From NCBI GenBank assembly GCA_002316585.1, contig DCDU01000139.1:3946-10010 (forward strand): DNA of 6,065 bases. Reading direction: 5' to 3'. Origin of the DNA: Firmicutes bacterium UBA1047. Lineage in GTDB: Bacteria > Bacillota > Clostridia > Tissierellales > Sedimentibacteraceae. Below are positions 4,867 to 6,065 of the stretch, one piece after another; within the stretch, counting starts at the first letter, position 1, and every line of letters begins with the position of its first letter. The notes under the pieces were generated by a model, which did no database searches, was not told the origin of the DNA, and saw only the letters and a list, made by a program, of their open reading frames with translations. The translations under genes were made by a program, and so were the position numbers.

Positions 4867-6065
4867 TTGAAATTAGAATTAGGCTATGTTTTTATTAAGG
4901 ATGTTCAGTTTTCTGATGTGTCCAAAGTAGAAAACGGTACATTGCATGTTAACAAAGAAGAAGTTAAAGCATTAATTCTAGAAGATCAAAATTTTAAATC
5001 AGCAGATGTTGAGTTGGCAAAACCGGGAGACAGCGTTCGTATAATGCCTGTTAAAGATGTTATTGAGCCAAGGGTTAAAGTTGAAGGACCCGGAGGCATA
5101 TTCCCGGGAATGATTAGTAAAGTAGATACAGTCGGTTCGGGAAAAACAAATGTGTTAAAAGGCGCAGCTGTTGTAACAACCGGCAAGATAGTTGGTTTCC
5201 AAGAAGGCATAATCGATATGACCGGACTGGGAGCTGAGTATACGCCATTTTCGCAGCTTAACAATTTAGTTTTGGTTTGTGAACCTGTTGACGGCTTAAA
5301 GCAGCATGAACATGAAAAGGCATTAAGATTTGCAGGATATAAGGTAGCCTTATACCTTGGAGAACTTGCTAAAAATTTAACTCCCGATGAAGTTGAAGTG
5401 TTCGAAACACCGACACTGATAGAAGGACTTAAAAAGTATCCGGATCTTCCCAGAGTAGCATATGTATTGATGCTTCAAAGCCAAGGGCTTATGCATGATA
5501 CTTATGTTTATGGAATCGATGCAAAACAGACATTAACAACAATAATTTATCCTACCGAAGTAATGGACGGTGCCATAGTAAGCGGTAACTGCGTGTCTGC
5601 ATGTGACAAGAATACTACGTATCACCATTTAAACAATCCGGTTATCCATGATTTGTTTGCAGAACATGGCAAGACATTGAACTTTGTAGGAATAATTATC
5701 ACTAACGAAAATGTTTATCTTGCAGATAAGGAAAGATCATCCAACTGGAGTGCAAAACTTGCGGAATATCTTGGTGTTGACGGAGTTATCGTTTCTGAAG
5801 AAGGATTTGGAAATCCTGATACAGACTTGATAATGAACTGCAAGAAAATCGAATCTAAGGGTATTAAGACAGTGCTTATTACTGACGAATATGCCGGCAG
5901 AGACGGTACTTCCCAATCATTGGCAGATGCAGACGCAAAAGCTGATGCTGTGGTTTCCGGCGGAAATGCAAATGAAGTAATAGAATTGCCTCCTATGGAA
6001 AAGGTAATAGGTTATGCGGAAGTTGCGGATGTAATTGCGGGAGGATTTGACGGAAGCTTGCATAA
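4867..6065 (+). CDS. grdE: Glycine reductase component B proprotein GrdE, 3' end cut by window edge
   Basis: Proprotein of the substrate-activating component B of glycine reductase, which with the selenoproteins GrdA and GrdB and with GrdC/GrdD reduces glycine to acetyl phosphate and ammonia in Stickland fermentation. Family members cleave themselves before a cysteine that becomes a pyruvoyl group and binds glycine as a Schiff base. Here that residue is Cys242 (codon 5590-5592) in IVSGNCVSACDKNTTYHH (237-254), so the predicted products are residues 1-241 (beta) and 242 onward (alpha). Other family blocks: RIMPVKDVIEPRVKVEGPGG (58-77), ISKVDTVGSGKTNVLKGAAV (83-102), VGFQEGIIDMTGLGAEYTPF (109-128), YLADKERSSNW (284-294) and SEEGFGNPDTDLIMNCKK (310-327). 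The window ends after 399 codons; the family has about 430, so roughly 30 are missing. The start is TTG, set by GGAGGTG at 4854-4860. The sarcosine/betaine paralogues GrdG/GrdI are similar, but the grdX neighbour and glycine riboswitch favour GrdE. Confidence 0.94.
   Translation, partial: MKLELGYVFIKDVQFSDVSKVENGTLHVNKEEVKALILEDQNFKSADVELAKPGDSVRIMPVKDVIEPRVKVEGPGGIFPGMISKVDTVGSGKTNVLKGAAVVTTGKIVGFQEGIIDMTGLGAEYTPFSQLNNLVLVCEPVDGLKQHEHEKALRFAGYKVALYLGELAKNLTPDEVEVFETPTLIEGLKKYPDLPRVAYVLMLQSQGLMHDTYVYGIDAKQTLTTIIYPTEVMDGAIVSGNCVSACDKNTTYHHLNNPVIHDLFAEHGKTLNFVGIIITNENVYLADKERSSNWSAKLAEYLGVDGVIVSEEGFGNPDTDLIMNCKKIESKGIKTVLITDEYAGRDGTSQSLADADAKADAVVSGGNANEVIELPPMEKVIGYAEVADVIAGGFDGSLH

Noticed and set aside
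4986..5264. 92-codon open frame on the - strand
   Set aside because: It lies wholly within the highly conserved grdE frame on the + strand, has low-complexity Pro/Thr/Ser content and no recognisable family; it is a shadow frame.
1..6065. CRISPR arrays, insertion sequences, tRNA or rRNA genes, prophage or defence genes
   Set aside because: No regularly spaced direct repeats, terminal inverted repeats, transposase motifs or RNA gene signatures were seen. Apart from the riboswitch and grd operon, the window is ordinary housekeeping sequence.

Overview
The window is AT-rich and reads left to right, with every gene I can support on the + strand. It looks like a chromosomal segment of a low-GC, strictly anaerobic, amino-acid-fermenting member of the Bacillota (clostridial or tissierellial type). 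The main evidence is the start of a glycine reductase (Stickland fermentation) operon at the right end. Strong GGAGG-type ribosome binding sites and the Bacillota-type small protein DUF503/YlxP agree with this. The placement is an inference; I cannot name a genus.

Left block (1-1984): three overlapping genes. They are the 3' part of queG (epoxyqueuosine reductase, cut by the window edge), a DUF503/YlxP-family small protein, and nth (endonuclease III). The stop and start codons overlap (ATGA, then TAATG), so the three are very probably one transcript with coupled translation.

Middle block (1985-4139): an extended -10 promoter lies in the short gap after nth. It is followed by trmL (tRNA 2'-O-methyltransferase for the wobble base) and, 8 bases on, a Na+/phosphate cotransporter-family protein with a C-terminal PhoU-like domain. 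I see no convincing terminator after the transporter.

Right block (4140-6065): a 339-base gap without a gene contains a good sigma-A-type promoter (17-base spacer), a tandem glycine riboswitch with two aptamers, and a long terminator hairpin. The terminator's left arm overlaps the closing stem (P1) of the second aptamer. This geometry predicts that glycine turns transcription on. Behind it come grdX and then grdE, the pyruvoyl proprotein of glycine reductase component B. grdE starts at a TTG and runs off the right edge. The usual thioredoxin genes are not between grdX and grdE. Together the right block is a substrate-induced catabolic unit: free glycine should relieve termination and allow expression of the enzyme that reduces glycine to acetyl phosphate and ammonia.
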